Assembly: GCA_963971405.1 (NCBI GenBank)
Contig: OZ020484.1
Span: 41,500,770-41,564,769 of the forward strand
Direction: 5' to 3'
Length of the DNA stretch: 64,000 nucleotides
DNA from: Psococerastis gibbosa
Lineage: Eukaryota > Arthropoda > Insecta > Psocodea > Psocidae
Under the pieces are notes generated by a model. The model was not told the origin of the DNA and did not search any database. It saw only the letters and a program-made list of their open reading frames with translations. The position numbers were made by a program, and so were the translations under genes. Below, piece after piece: positions 24,556 through 36,600 of the stretch (positions are counted from its first letter, which is position 1; every line of letters begins with the position of its first letter).

Positions 24556-24939
24556 GGCGCCCATTCCATTGACCGGCTAGGGCTATTTCCAAAAACAGTG
24601 ACGTGGTAGCAGACACTCAAGACTTAGGTTGCGTTTCCACTGATCTCGCATTGCAGAATGCAAATGACATTGACGGAAATTTGAATTTTTCTTTTTATAG
24701 AAATCTATTAAAATGTTTGTACTTAACATATCCCATGACGCCATTTTTTAATTTTAGTTTGTTTGTTTGTGATTTTACTGTATGATCATTGATCAATTTT
24801 AACTATGGCACAGAGGAAAATAAACATTTCCGTCAATTCTGCAATGCGAGGTCGGTGGAAACCCCGCCTAAGTCTTGAATGTCTGCGACCACGTCACCGT
24901 TGTTGGAAATAGCCCGGCTAGGTCAATGGAATGGGCGCC
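24556..24939. mobile_element. Composite TTA-flanked palindrome, copy 2
   Basis: 384 bp, TTA on both sides. The same outer arms as copy 1 at 8664 (cccattccattgaccggc) and the same inner module (24627-24868), inserted at the same point of the core. Confidence 0.85.
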
Positions 24940-25394
24940 TTAGGGTAGCAGCCTGCAGGTGAATGACCGAGCCGACTCAACCAGTCAACCGGGAGCTGTG
25001 ACCTTGGAATTTGGAGGGAGACAATGAGAGGGAGAGAGAAGTGAGAACACCAGTCTAGTCACCCGACTCATGCGACCAATCAAAACCATCCCTTCACTGC
25101 CAAGCTACTATGATAATGTCTGCGTGCTATGCTGTGTTGCCAGATGAAAAAAAATACATTACCAGCATTGGAATAAGGAATAAAATATAAATGAATAAAT
25201 CTTTCATAGGTTTTCCCTTCCCCCCCCCTACCCCCACCTCCGCAAAATGGGCTGGATGCGTCCCTGGTTAGTTAGGTACCTATTAAAAAACGTTCGTTTG
25301 ATTCTTATGGCGGCGCTTCACAAAGTGTCATTTAAAATAGGCTAATTATTGTATAACTCGCTCAGTTAAATAAGCCTACTTACAGTATATAAAT

Positions 25395-25540
25395 TGTAGA
25401 GTAGTGGTACGGACTCTGACTTTCACCCGAAAGGTTGTTGGTTCGAGTCCCACATTTTCTGGCCATACTTCGGAGGGTATGTAAAGCAGGCGATCCCGGG
25501 CTTCCCTAACTCCGCTAGGTTGGCTTAGTAATACAACAAA
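25395..25540 (+). mobile_element. tRNA-derived SINE, second family, copy 1
   Basis: gtagtggtacggactctgac and ggttcgagtccc resemble A and B boxes. The body cttcggagggtatgtaaagc and ctccgctaggttggctt recur inverted at 50761-50860. Followed by a tatttattt-rich tail. Confidence 0.68.
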
Positions 25541-26089
25541 AAAGACCATATTTATTTATTTATTTATATAGCAAACTTCTTGTACTAGTTTCAATCGGGA
25601 GTACCGTTTTCATTTCAACTAGTATGTAAACTGTATGTTCCCTTGTCCTATGTCCCCCAGTCCCTTGTCTACCATCATTTGGGACACTAAAATGTCCCGT
25701 TTTCCCGAAAACCCAAAAGAAATTATCAATGAAAGCAAGATAATATCAATAATATGCCAAAAATTAAAAAAAAATTATGTTACACTGAAGGAATTTTTTT
25801 TGAAGATGATGCGATCTGGCAACCCAGCCTGCCAGTGGCAGGTGCAGCGAGCTCCCACACCGGCTAGAAACGTGGGGATTCCCCTTGGCATGTTTCAACA
25901 GGTTATCTTTCGCTGTCGACTTTAGTCTTCAATATTAATTAATTCAATTCTTGAATCTTTCAGATTGGGCCAAAATACCTTTTGGCGCTGGGCGCAATAA
26001 AATTCCCCTCTTGTCAAGCAAAGCATAAAATATGCCCCTGCGTAAAATTGTTATAGTTATGGCTGATAGTACTCTAGGCCTAGTAGTTT

Positions 26090-26152
26090 GATTATTTGTA
26101 TTGTTTCCGTGTGCATTTTTGGCCATTGGCAAGCTCAAAACTGGTATATGTA
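26090..26152 (+). repeat. Dispersed repeat, family E, fragment 4
   Basis: tttgtattgtttccgtgtgc and ttggccattggcaagctc match the middle of copy 2. Confidence 0.5.
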
Positions 26153-26159
26153 ACACCGA

Positions 26160-27593
26160 GTTTCTTCGATTTTTATAAGTGCTCCAAGTGCCATCCTATC
26201 GTGGTCGGGTAGTACACATGTGCTTCATATTTATATCTGACTTGCAGCGACTTGTCAACGAGAACAACGTGAATATTGTGCATCGTGCTACTGCTGCTAT
26301 TTCGATGGTGGTCTCAATGACCATGTACCTACATGATTTAATGTATGAAGCATACCAAAACATCCATCAGAATATACAGAACACCTTCAGGTCTCATTTG
26401 GTTAGTAAGTTTTTGTTGCGGTTGTTGAGTGGCTACACTATGGGGTCGAATGATAACCCCCGGACTGTAGTGAAGCAAGATAGAACTTAGACTAGCTAGG
26501 GGTTGGTACTTGGTACAGCTGCTTAAGCTAAGGAAAGGTGTACAAGAGGGGGCATCTGCACAATGTGAATCAAACCACAAGGCTCAGGTTGTAAGGCGAA
26601 TCCTGTTTTAAACCAAGGGGGGGGGGGGGGGGGGGAGGCGACAGCCATCGTCCTGGAGTCTTGGACCAACTAGAGGGAGTTTATTCTCATGATGCAGACT
26701 TATAGCATGTCATATTTTAAATGAAATTACGTACTAATAAGTTCAAGTACTAATAATTTTAAAATCTAACCTATAGCGGCAAATTCAACTAAAGTCTGAG
26801 AAAGCGATAGTTTTAGGTCACGGTTGACATTTCAGACCCAATCCGGTTAATCACTCTAGGCCTGAGCACTGATGGAGCCAAGTTTTCGTCCGCATTGAAA
26901 AAGAAAAACTAGCAAATACTTACCTAATACCTGATTATGAAAATAGAAATTCAGCAGTTACTCTGTATTGTTGTTCAACAAATAATCAGCGTGGCGCGTG
27001 CGCCGTGCGGCGTGCCTGAGCGTGGTTTTCCCTTCTGACACGTAGATATGTTTGCGCGCAATTTTAAATTCAAATTGAAATCATTTTAAATATTGCTTCT
27101 ATAGCCGTAAAACAAATATTTCAATAAGGAAATCTCTCCAATTATTAAAAAAAAAACTATGCTTGAAAGTTTTTTCATAAGTTCCTAAATTTTACGTATT
27201 TCGTCTCCAATCCAAAATATTAATCTGTTTAGTGTTCACTGTTCAATCAAATAATCAATAATGTAACAATGGCATAAAATAAGGCACTATATACTAATAA
27301 TCTAATCTAATATTCTAATATAGAGCCCTAGGATAAAATAAACAACAAAACTTCAAAGTTTACACATACATTTATTTATATACTGAACTTTTATGTACAT
27401 TGTTTTGCTTTCGTGATAATGGCGTAAGTTATATACGAGAAATAGTTACGACGTACGAGACTACGAGTTCATAACAGTCATAAAATAACACCAAACTTCC
27501 ATTCACCGTTATTGCCGGGCCCGAGTGCCGACCATTAATGTTACTGTTACGTAACATCAATATCATGATCAAAATCACTTGCCACTTGCAAGC
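26160..27593. other. Region upstream of MOCOS, likely to hold its promoter
   Basis: AT-rich, with no repeat family recognised except a long G run at 26616-26636. The last 110 bases before the ATG are less AT-rich and contain ttacgtaa. I see no convincing TATA box or initiator at a fixed distance, so the transcription start cannot be placed. Confidence 0.3.
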
Positions 27594-27654
27594 ATGGATG
27601 TTTACAGTGAAAAAAGTATTTGGAAATTACAGGAAGAATTCACATGGTTAAAAG
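27594..27654 (+). CDS. MOCOS: MOCOS exon 1
   Basis: Codes for residues 1-20 and the first base of codon 21; it starts MDVYSEKS and ends in a consensus donor gtaaga. This start is chosen because the reading frame is closed by TAA at 27552-27554 and the ATG context is good. Confidence 0.85.
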
Positions 27655-30600
27655 GTAAGAACTTATCAAGTTCCTTACTATCAAACTTCATGTGCTGTAC
27701 TGTACTTGGACTAAACAAATCCCAGGTGGTTATATAAGTTATAGGTATTCCGAGCCCGAGGGATGGGCAGGTAAGCAATTGGAGCTGTTAGAAAGCTAAA
27801 GACGGTGTGATTTATTTTTTTCCATTGGTTCAGAAAGCTCTTGGGAGTGTTGATTCCAACATTGGCTTCGTCAGTAGACTGCCGATTGAATTAAGTACGG
27901 CCCCTTATTATGTGTCGTTCGTCATTAGGAATTTATAATCATCTTCGTAACTTACATTTACAGATGAATGCTACGTCGATTATGCTGGAGCCGGGCTTTA
28001 TTCTCAAAGACAATTATTTAATACAACTCAGGACCTGTGTGGAAACTTGTACGGAAACCCACATTCGATGAGCGCAGCGAGCAAGCTCAGCACCGATGTT
28101 ATTGACCAAATACGTTTCAGGTATGCTGTGGAGGTGTGCCATGCGCAAAATTTGTTGAACATTAATTAATACTTGCTTATGGTATTTGTTTATTCACGGC
28201 AAAAATAGGGTCACTTAAAATGTCTTCAGAACAAAATATAAATGCAGCCTGTAGTAGGACCTGGGGATAAGCCGCTTTCGTGATCCGCAAATGAATAAAT
28301 AAGGTATTTTACTTGAACAATGCATTATTTTGTCCTCTTTCGCCTCTAAAGCTTGGCGTGAGTAACCCTTCTTTCCAAAGAGCAGCCTTGCTCACCGCTG
28401 TCTGTCAAGCCACCACAGACACCTTTCTCTGGTCACCCTTCACATTGTCCTTTCGTAAGTTTCGTGGTCGGCATCATATTATGGTGTTCTGTGGCCACCA
28501 TTCTCGCGCTGAAATTTGGCGATAGTTGAAACGCCCCTTTATTTGCCACGATCCCTTGATTCCGCCCCTGTATATAAGTATCAACTGATGCGCATGTTAC
28601 CTAATACTAAGTTTAAAAGTTCAAGATTTAAGACACCCCATACGGCCATACGGGCCCTTACGGCTTAAGGGACAATCGCTTAAAGGTGTACGGAACCAAA
28701 TTTCACAGGAAATGTTTGAAGAGCCATCAATTTCAAGAATTAGTAATTATAGCTCTTGGATTGATATTTCCATACATCTATATTATGTTGTTCTGTCGAT
28801 ATTCGGACTTCATCAGTAGAATTACCTACGCTTCTTAGTTTCTTATTATTCAAACGTAACCGTTGACTTTTACAGGATACTCGAATTGTTCCACACGGAC
28901 TCCAGTGAATACAGCGTTATTTTCACATCAAGTGCGACTCACGGCATCAAACTAGTAATTGAAAACTTCGCATGGGACCAAAGACATCGAAATATGGATG
29001 GGCTGCCTGCCAGAAGTACGTATGCGTACACTGCGGTGAATCATACTTCTATAGTGGGCGGTAGAATCCTCGCCCAAGACAATGGTGCAAATATCATCTG
29101 CATTCCCGAAGATGTACTGAAGCCAATTTTGGGAAATCGAGGCAAGTGTATTGATTGCCCATCCGCACCAAATTCGTTATTCGCTTACCCAGCAATGTGC
29201 AATTTTTCTGGTAAAAAGTACCCTCTCGACTGGATTCGGCAAGTTCAGAATGGCGCAATGAATAGTCTCACTAATGACCAGGCGACTTGGTTTTGCCTCC
29301 TCGATGCAGCTGCGTATTGCTCCACCAATGACCTTAATCTTTCGGCAGTCTCTCCTGATTTTGTCGTCGTATCGTTCTATAAATTGTTTGGCTACCCCAC
29401 CGGCCTTGGAGCTCTCTTGGTGAAAAATTCAAGTGCATATTGCTTAAATAAGAAGTATTTTGGGGGAGGAGCTGTGGATGTTTCTCTACCGTCCGGACGT
29501 TTTTACAAATTGCGGAGCAGTCTTCACGAAAGGTAATGAAATCAACGTCGCTTATTGTAGGCCTGAATCTCAATATTCCATAAAAATTAAAGAAAAAGAT
29601 AAGTGCAAAGTTTGATCAAAAGATTACACTGTTGGTGTACTAATGCTGTACTTGCCGATTATGTCAGTCGCTCGGTAGTGCATTTTCACCGTATGATATG
29701 AAAGACGTGATATTTCACTGGGCTAACAATTCTCGGCATATAGCTTCGGGTTCTATGGCATAATAGGCGCTTTGACCTTCTGAGCTCCCACGCTTACTTT
29801 GTTATCAACCCCAGACGTCCTTAAGTATTCTGGAAACAGGTTTGGCTTGATAAATTCGACGGAATGTTGAAAAAGTACCTATTTTGTATTGGTTTGAACC
29901 AACGTCTTCATTGATTTTCGGAAGCAATCCTACATTCTGCTACGCATGGTAGAGCTGTGTGATCCCCTCCAGCGTTTAGTCCCTCCAGGCCGCTACAGCT
30001 GAGTAGCTGGTCAGCCTTTTCTTGCCCTTGAAAGCAGAGTGGGCATTTGGGGATGTCCGCAATACCTGTTTTGTGGAGGTGGTCATATGAATGCTATCCC
30101 ATTCCCATCGTTTGCCAGCTGCTTTCGCATTTCAGAAATGTTTATGTACATATTTCAAGTTCACCCTCAGACTGTTCTGAAACACCATCTTGTTTGCAGG
30201 TTCGAAGACGGGACCCTCCCTTTCCTGACGATTATTGCCCTTGGCCATGCCCTCGACACATTGCCCCGTCTCGGGCTCACGCGCAAGCAGATCTCCCTAC
30301 ACACTTTTCTCCTAGCCCAGCGTCTGGTGCAGGGTCTGCGTGACCTACGACACTGGAACGGTTCCAACATGGCGGAGATTTACTCTGATACTGAGTTCAA
30401 TGACGTCACTACCCAAGGTGGTATCGTCGCTTTCAACTTGAAAAGGTCCAATGGAAGTTACATTGGGTTTATTGAGGTTGGTACAGGCTATAATAATATT
30501 GAATGAAACATTGGTTTTCGTGAATAATGAATGTGGTAACTTAAGAAAGGAGGCGAAGAGAGAGCAACCTGACTGTTGAAGGGACCTTTGAAAATGTCAG

Positions 30601-33600
30601 CAGCTTCGTCTACCGAGCAGAAATAAACAGCTGCAACTAAATTAGCGCAAATATAGATAAAAGAATAAAGGCTATCAACAAAGCATGCTTCGCAATCCTA
30701 AAATTACTTAACGCGGCTATTCCACCGGCCAATTTCCTTCATTTGTGATACTGTCATTGACGTTTGTTTTGTTTTAAGGAGACTATTATGTAGATACTTA
30801 ACTTATCTATTATAAATTAAGTTATAATATGGTAGCAGACATCATTAATAAGTCTCTACCATATTATAACTTAATTTATAATAGATAAGTTAAGTATCTA
30901 CATAATAGTCTCCGTAAAACAAAACAAACGTCATTGACAGTATCACAAATGAAGCCGGTGGAATAGCCGCCTAAGTCAAGTCTGATACCCAGAACCATGA
31001 AGATCCACAAAACTCGTATAAGACCGGTTGCAACATACTGCTCTGAAATATGGGATCATACAGCCATCGACGCCAATAAACCCCGAGTACTGGAATAGAA
31101 AATAATACAGAAAATCTATAGACCCCTGTATGCAAACAGAGAGTGGCGTATAAGAAACAACTCGGAAATAAACGGAATGCTCAATGGAGAACACAGTAAA
31201 AGCACAGCGTCTGAGATGGCTGGGACACATCGCAAGAATGTCAGAGGGCTGCATGCCGAACAAAATGTACAAAGCAAGCATGACGGGAAGAAAACTGCAG
31301 GGACGCTGAAAGGATGTCGTACAAAACCGAGATGATTGGAGGAGTGTTGTTGAGCAGGTCAAAGCCCTTCAAGGGCTGTAGAGCAAGGAGATGAAGAATG
31401 AATGTGGTATCGTAGCAGAAAAAGACATGTCTATGGTGGTTAGGCGGGGTTTCCATATACGTCAATGGTCAATGATAAATGTGGTATTGACGTTTTAGCA
31501 GACATTAAAGACATACTAAAAATGTCTGCTACCACGTCAAAACCATATTTACCATTGACCATTGACGTATGTGGAAACCCCGCCTAAGTTAAGATGTCAT
31601 TAAAACAATGGATATGATGTAATTACAAAGGCTAGTGTCAGATGATGAAGCAGTTTAATCCGGGCAGATTGGCAGTGAGCGATCTGAAAGCGTCCTTCCA
31701 AACGTCTTGTCAACATCTCCAGACTTATTTAAATAGGCTATCTAACTAAGATTGTATCTGGGTCTACGTAGTGTCACTGAAGATGTTAACGAAACGTTGT
31801 AGCACAGAGACTCTGTGCCCTTTTATTAATTAATATCACGAGTTAATATTTTACAGGCTTGAGCTTAGATGTAGGCTACGAATGCTACACATTCTCGCCA
31901 GGTGCAACTATTCTATTTCTTAGTTGTGCAAATACGTTTGTTTCTCTGCCTTGCAGGTCCTTCATGTTGCAAATTTGCACAAAATCCACCTACGGACTGG
32001 GTGTTTCTGCAACGTCGGCGCATGTCAAAAATATTTAAATCTCACTGATGAAGATCTCGAATCCCATTTTCAAGTGAGTACCATACGCTAATAAACCTTC
32101 ATAAATGTTGCAACGACTTGTAACGTGACTGTACATGGGTACATAAGTGTAACTTACCCATGGGTTTAGTGCTAAAATTGCCACTAATAATTCAATAATT
32201 CAATGTATTTGCTAACCGGGGTAAAAATTGCTTTGGCTATGTTGAATTGTCAATGTTTCGGGTCCCCCAACTTGCAACAACAAATTACAATTACCGCCAC
32301 GTTAGGAAGACATACTTTAAGCTTATTTCCTCTAAGTTGTAATGTAGAAAAGGCATAATCGTCATATTGAGGATAAGTATCATTACATTAGGCGGGGTTT
32401 CCACCGACCCCTCATTGCAGAATGCACATACGTTGACGTGGTAGCAGACATTCAAGACTTAGGCGAGGTTTCCATCGACCTCTCATTGCAGAATGCAAAT
32501 GACATTGACGGAAATTTGAATTTTTCTTTTTACAGAAATCTATTACAATGTTTGTACCTAACATATCCCATGACGCCATTTTTTAATTTTAGTTTGTTTG
32601 TGATTTTAATCTATGATCATTGATCAATTTTAACTATGGCATAGAGAAAAACAAAAATTTCCGTCAATGTCATTTGCATTCTGCAATGAGAGGTCGGTGG
32701 AAACCCTGCCTTTATTAATGATATCTGCTACCACGTCAACGTATGTGCATTCTGCAATGAGAGGTCGGTGGAAACCCCGCCTTAGTAGTATAATCCCACA
32801 CTTAATGCCAATTTACTTGTTTCTTACTTACTTCAGCCAACGCCCGTACGTGAAATTTCGGCTATCTGGCGCACCATGAGAGAATTAAAACAAACAAGAC
32901 TTACGAAATGACTTCGTAACGTGAACGGATAGTACCTTTGTTTACAAACTAATTAATTAGTGGAGAAGACATAGTCTGGTATATTGATCTAACAAGGCTG
33001 AGACCCATTGTAAAAATGAAAGAAGCCACATGACGGGAAGACGGCTTCAGGGACGTCTACGAAGCCGCTGGACGAATGAAATTAAAACTGACCTCCGCGA
33101 GCAGGGGGTCTGGAAATTGTGGAGAGTCTTTCAAAACCGCGAGATGACTGGAGGAGTATTGTCGAGCAGGTCAAAGTTAGTGCTAGACCTGCAGAAGGTA
33201 GCTGTAGATAATCGGCAGGTATTTGGTAGAAACCTCATGGCCAGGAATAGACTCTACCAGCTGGTAGAGAACTAGACTCGGAAACAGAAGGTCAGAAAAT
33301 TGGGTTTACGCTTACAACTAACTCAACAACGAGAGAGAGGATACTCTGCCAGTCCTCAGGCATAGACCCTCCTTGGGTTGTTAGGTAAAAAACCAAGACT
33401 CTAAGACAACTCCTACAATCATTCAATTCAATTTTACAGGCTGGCCACATTTGCGGAGATGAGCGAGATCTGGTGTTGGGGCGACCAACAGGGGCTGTTC
33501 GAATCTCATTTGGCTACCCTAGTACATACAGGGACGTAGAGAAACTGCTCAACGTTTTCAAGGATAGCTTTGTAGAGGGAAAACCTGTTGCTGCTGACTC

Positions 33601-36600
33601 CGATATTGTGTTGCTACGTAAGTATTGGCTAAGGAGACGCCGCATGTTAATGGCAATAGACGCACGCCAAAATACCAAACCCCTGGGCCTACCTGATGTT
33701 TTGAAGTTCTAAAACAACTTTCATTCATTCATATTCTTCACTTTACGATACAAGAAGCAGTCGACTCGCTCCTCCACGCAATACTTCTTTAAGCCATCCT
33801 TTATATCGATTTTCTGCTGATCCAGGGGTGACCACTACCTTCGTTCCATATCACCATAACAATTTTTTAAGAGGGATAAAAATTTATGAAGAAAAATTGA
33901 AAAAAATAGAACCCTTATGGCCACAACGGTGAAGGCCATGCCATTTTATTGCGTTCCTTAGGCCTAAGCTGATCCTGGTGTTTTGTTGTCTATCTGTATT
34001 GTTCGAATAATGAAATAATAAGGTTAGTTTATGTTTAATTCAAACAATTTGTTATAGTATACTAGTAGACCACTACCCGTTTTTTTTATAACATCGATTT
34101 TCACAGGAATTATCGATCGTAGAGCCGTCAAAAATATCTAATTTACATTTCGATATGACATGTGGCCTTCACTAACACCATGTGGCCACTTTGACAACTC
34201 TACAATTGATATTTCATGGCATATTTGATTTTTACACTTAAAAGGGTTTTCCTCCCTCTGATTCTGTTAGTAATTAATAATATTTTACGCATTACCAAAT
34301 TGAAGTTCTCTTCTTTACAGGGTCCCACATGCCTAGGCTGAAGAGTATTCGCTTGTACCCAGTTAAATCCTGCGGAGCTATGCAAGTCTCAACCTGGCGT
34401 TTGAATAGCCGTGGGCTCGATTATGATAGGCAGTGGATGGTAGTGACATCTGGTGGGGTTTGCCTGACTCAGAAGCAAGAGCCTAAGCTGTGTCAGGTTT
34501 TACCCAATGTTGATCCCTCAACTGGAACTTTAACTTTATCCTTCTCTGGTAAGCCTGCTGATTTACCATAATCGTAAATATTACATAGCCTATATATAAG
34601 GAAGTGATGTCACAAACGGAAAAATCGGACTAAGCATACATTTCTTCATACCCTGCCCTAGGCATTCACCTGAATATGGCCCCCACTTTGCCAAAGGGGC
34701 AACTAGCGGCAGCCGTACCATACTGCACTGTAAAAATACGCCAATACAGAATAAATAAATAATCCCGGTCAGTTGACGCAAGTGATACGCGAACAACAGT
34801 CATCTTAGAAATGATATATACAGTATATATATAAATATATATACACGATTTTGTATGATGACTGTTGTACGCGTAACACTTGCATAGTATGCTTCAGTCA
34901 ATTAATCGGGATTCACGTATGGGTCAAATCAGCGTAGTTTTACTAAATCTCTCATTCTGGTACAAATTGTTTTCATTTTAGGTAAGGACCCCATCACCGT
35001 CCCAAACCCAGGAAATAACAATGCCAGTATTGACATGTGCACAAACAAAGTCTGCGGTGATCGCGTTCAGGGCGAGGATTGTGGGGGCGAAGTAGGGAGC
35101 TGGCTGTCGGAACATCTTGAGAGAGGAGGCCTGCGATTGGTCCGTCAGTGGCCAGAAGATGGCAGGAAGAGTAAAGTGAGAGCTAATCAGGGTCACGTGG
35201 AGGAGCAGGCCAGTTTGTTGTCGTTGGCGAATCAGGGGCAGTACCTGTTGGTTAATGCGAGCAGCGTGGAATGGCTGCAGAGGAGAGTTGCTGATGAACC
35301 TAATTTTAATTGTGTACGTATAAATACAAGTAGATAATACCAACGGCCTTACCATGTTGAATCCATTACAGCAGAGCATGTTTCAAACTGCGGCAAACTT
35401 GGAAGTGTGCACAGCGTTGGCAGGGGAACATGGTGGGACATGATTACACGCTGAGACTATACCAGTCAGTTTGCGTTCGTGTCGAGTCCTGGTCACCTCC
35501 GATGTAATCGTGTGACCTTACCATGTTCCCCAAGTTCGGAATCCACTATAATCAGGAGGTCCACCCAGTCAGTCAACTCCCCTTTGCCCGAGGTGAAAGA
35601 GTCTGCCCATAGGGTGCCTCAAGTTAACAAACAGGCTCACACCCCCCGCCAGGCTGACAGGGTTGCTTACTTAAAGCAGGCGTTAGAAACAAACAAAAAA
35701 ACAAGTAGATAGTCCAGTGGGTAGAGAACTGGACTAGGAAACAGAAGTTAGAGATTCGACGTACCCAAATGGGTACATTACTTTCATCGGTAGGGGAAAA
35801 ACGATTGTGTATGGAAAATTTCTGACAACAAAATCCCAAATAGAGCAGTAGCCAAGGGAGAGGATCCTATAGTATACCAGTCCTCAGGCATAGATCCTAA
35901 AGGGGTTGTCATGGCACTTTTTTCGTATAGATATGGAATTATTTATCTGTACGTAGATCCATAACTTAACGCATCAGCTGAATTACAATATAATAGAATT
36001 TCAGAAGCGAGATTGTATTTTTTGAAGAATACATATAAAAGGTACTTAGAGACCTCATCTAAAAAGGTACCTAGAACCAACATGAAACGTCTTTTATTAA
36101 GTGAAACTTTTTATGGCAGGACTTCGAATGGATGTAATGCGCAGCGCATTGAGATTGTCGGCAATCAACTTAGTCTGCTGGATGTTCTCGGGAGACTTTT
36201 TGCCTTGCCTTTCCTTTGGGTATCGGTGATATCGGTTGTTGATAAGTCAGACGCAGACAGAACTAGATTGTGGCGTGGGAGAATACGTGCGGGTGACTGT
36301 TCATAATATGAAAAGAGGAAGTCATAGATGAATAATTAAACATCTCTGTTATACAAAATTTTCACTTCCATCGGGTGACTATACGACTTACACCCCCTTT
36401 TTTGTTCTTAGGGCCAACAATCTGTTGCTTTATGCCCCTCAGCAAACTCCTGACCTATACCTCCTTGCGGTGAGGGGCGGGCAACGTCAACATTCAATGA
36501 CGGCTAACACAGGCAGGCACCGAGTGGGGTTCGGTCAAAGACCCCCGTCTAACTCCGTGGGGTTAGGACATGGGCACCCTCTTGTCCATGGGAGACGTAA

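Noticed and set aside
26179..26490. 103-codon + strand open frame
   Set aside because: No recognisable domain, no splice partner and ordinary composition for chance. It is next to a fragment of repeat family E.
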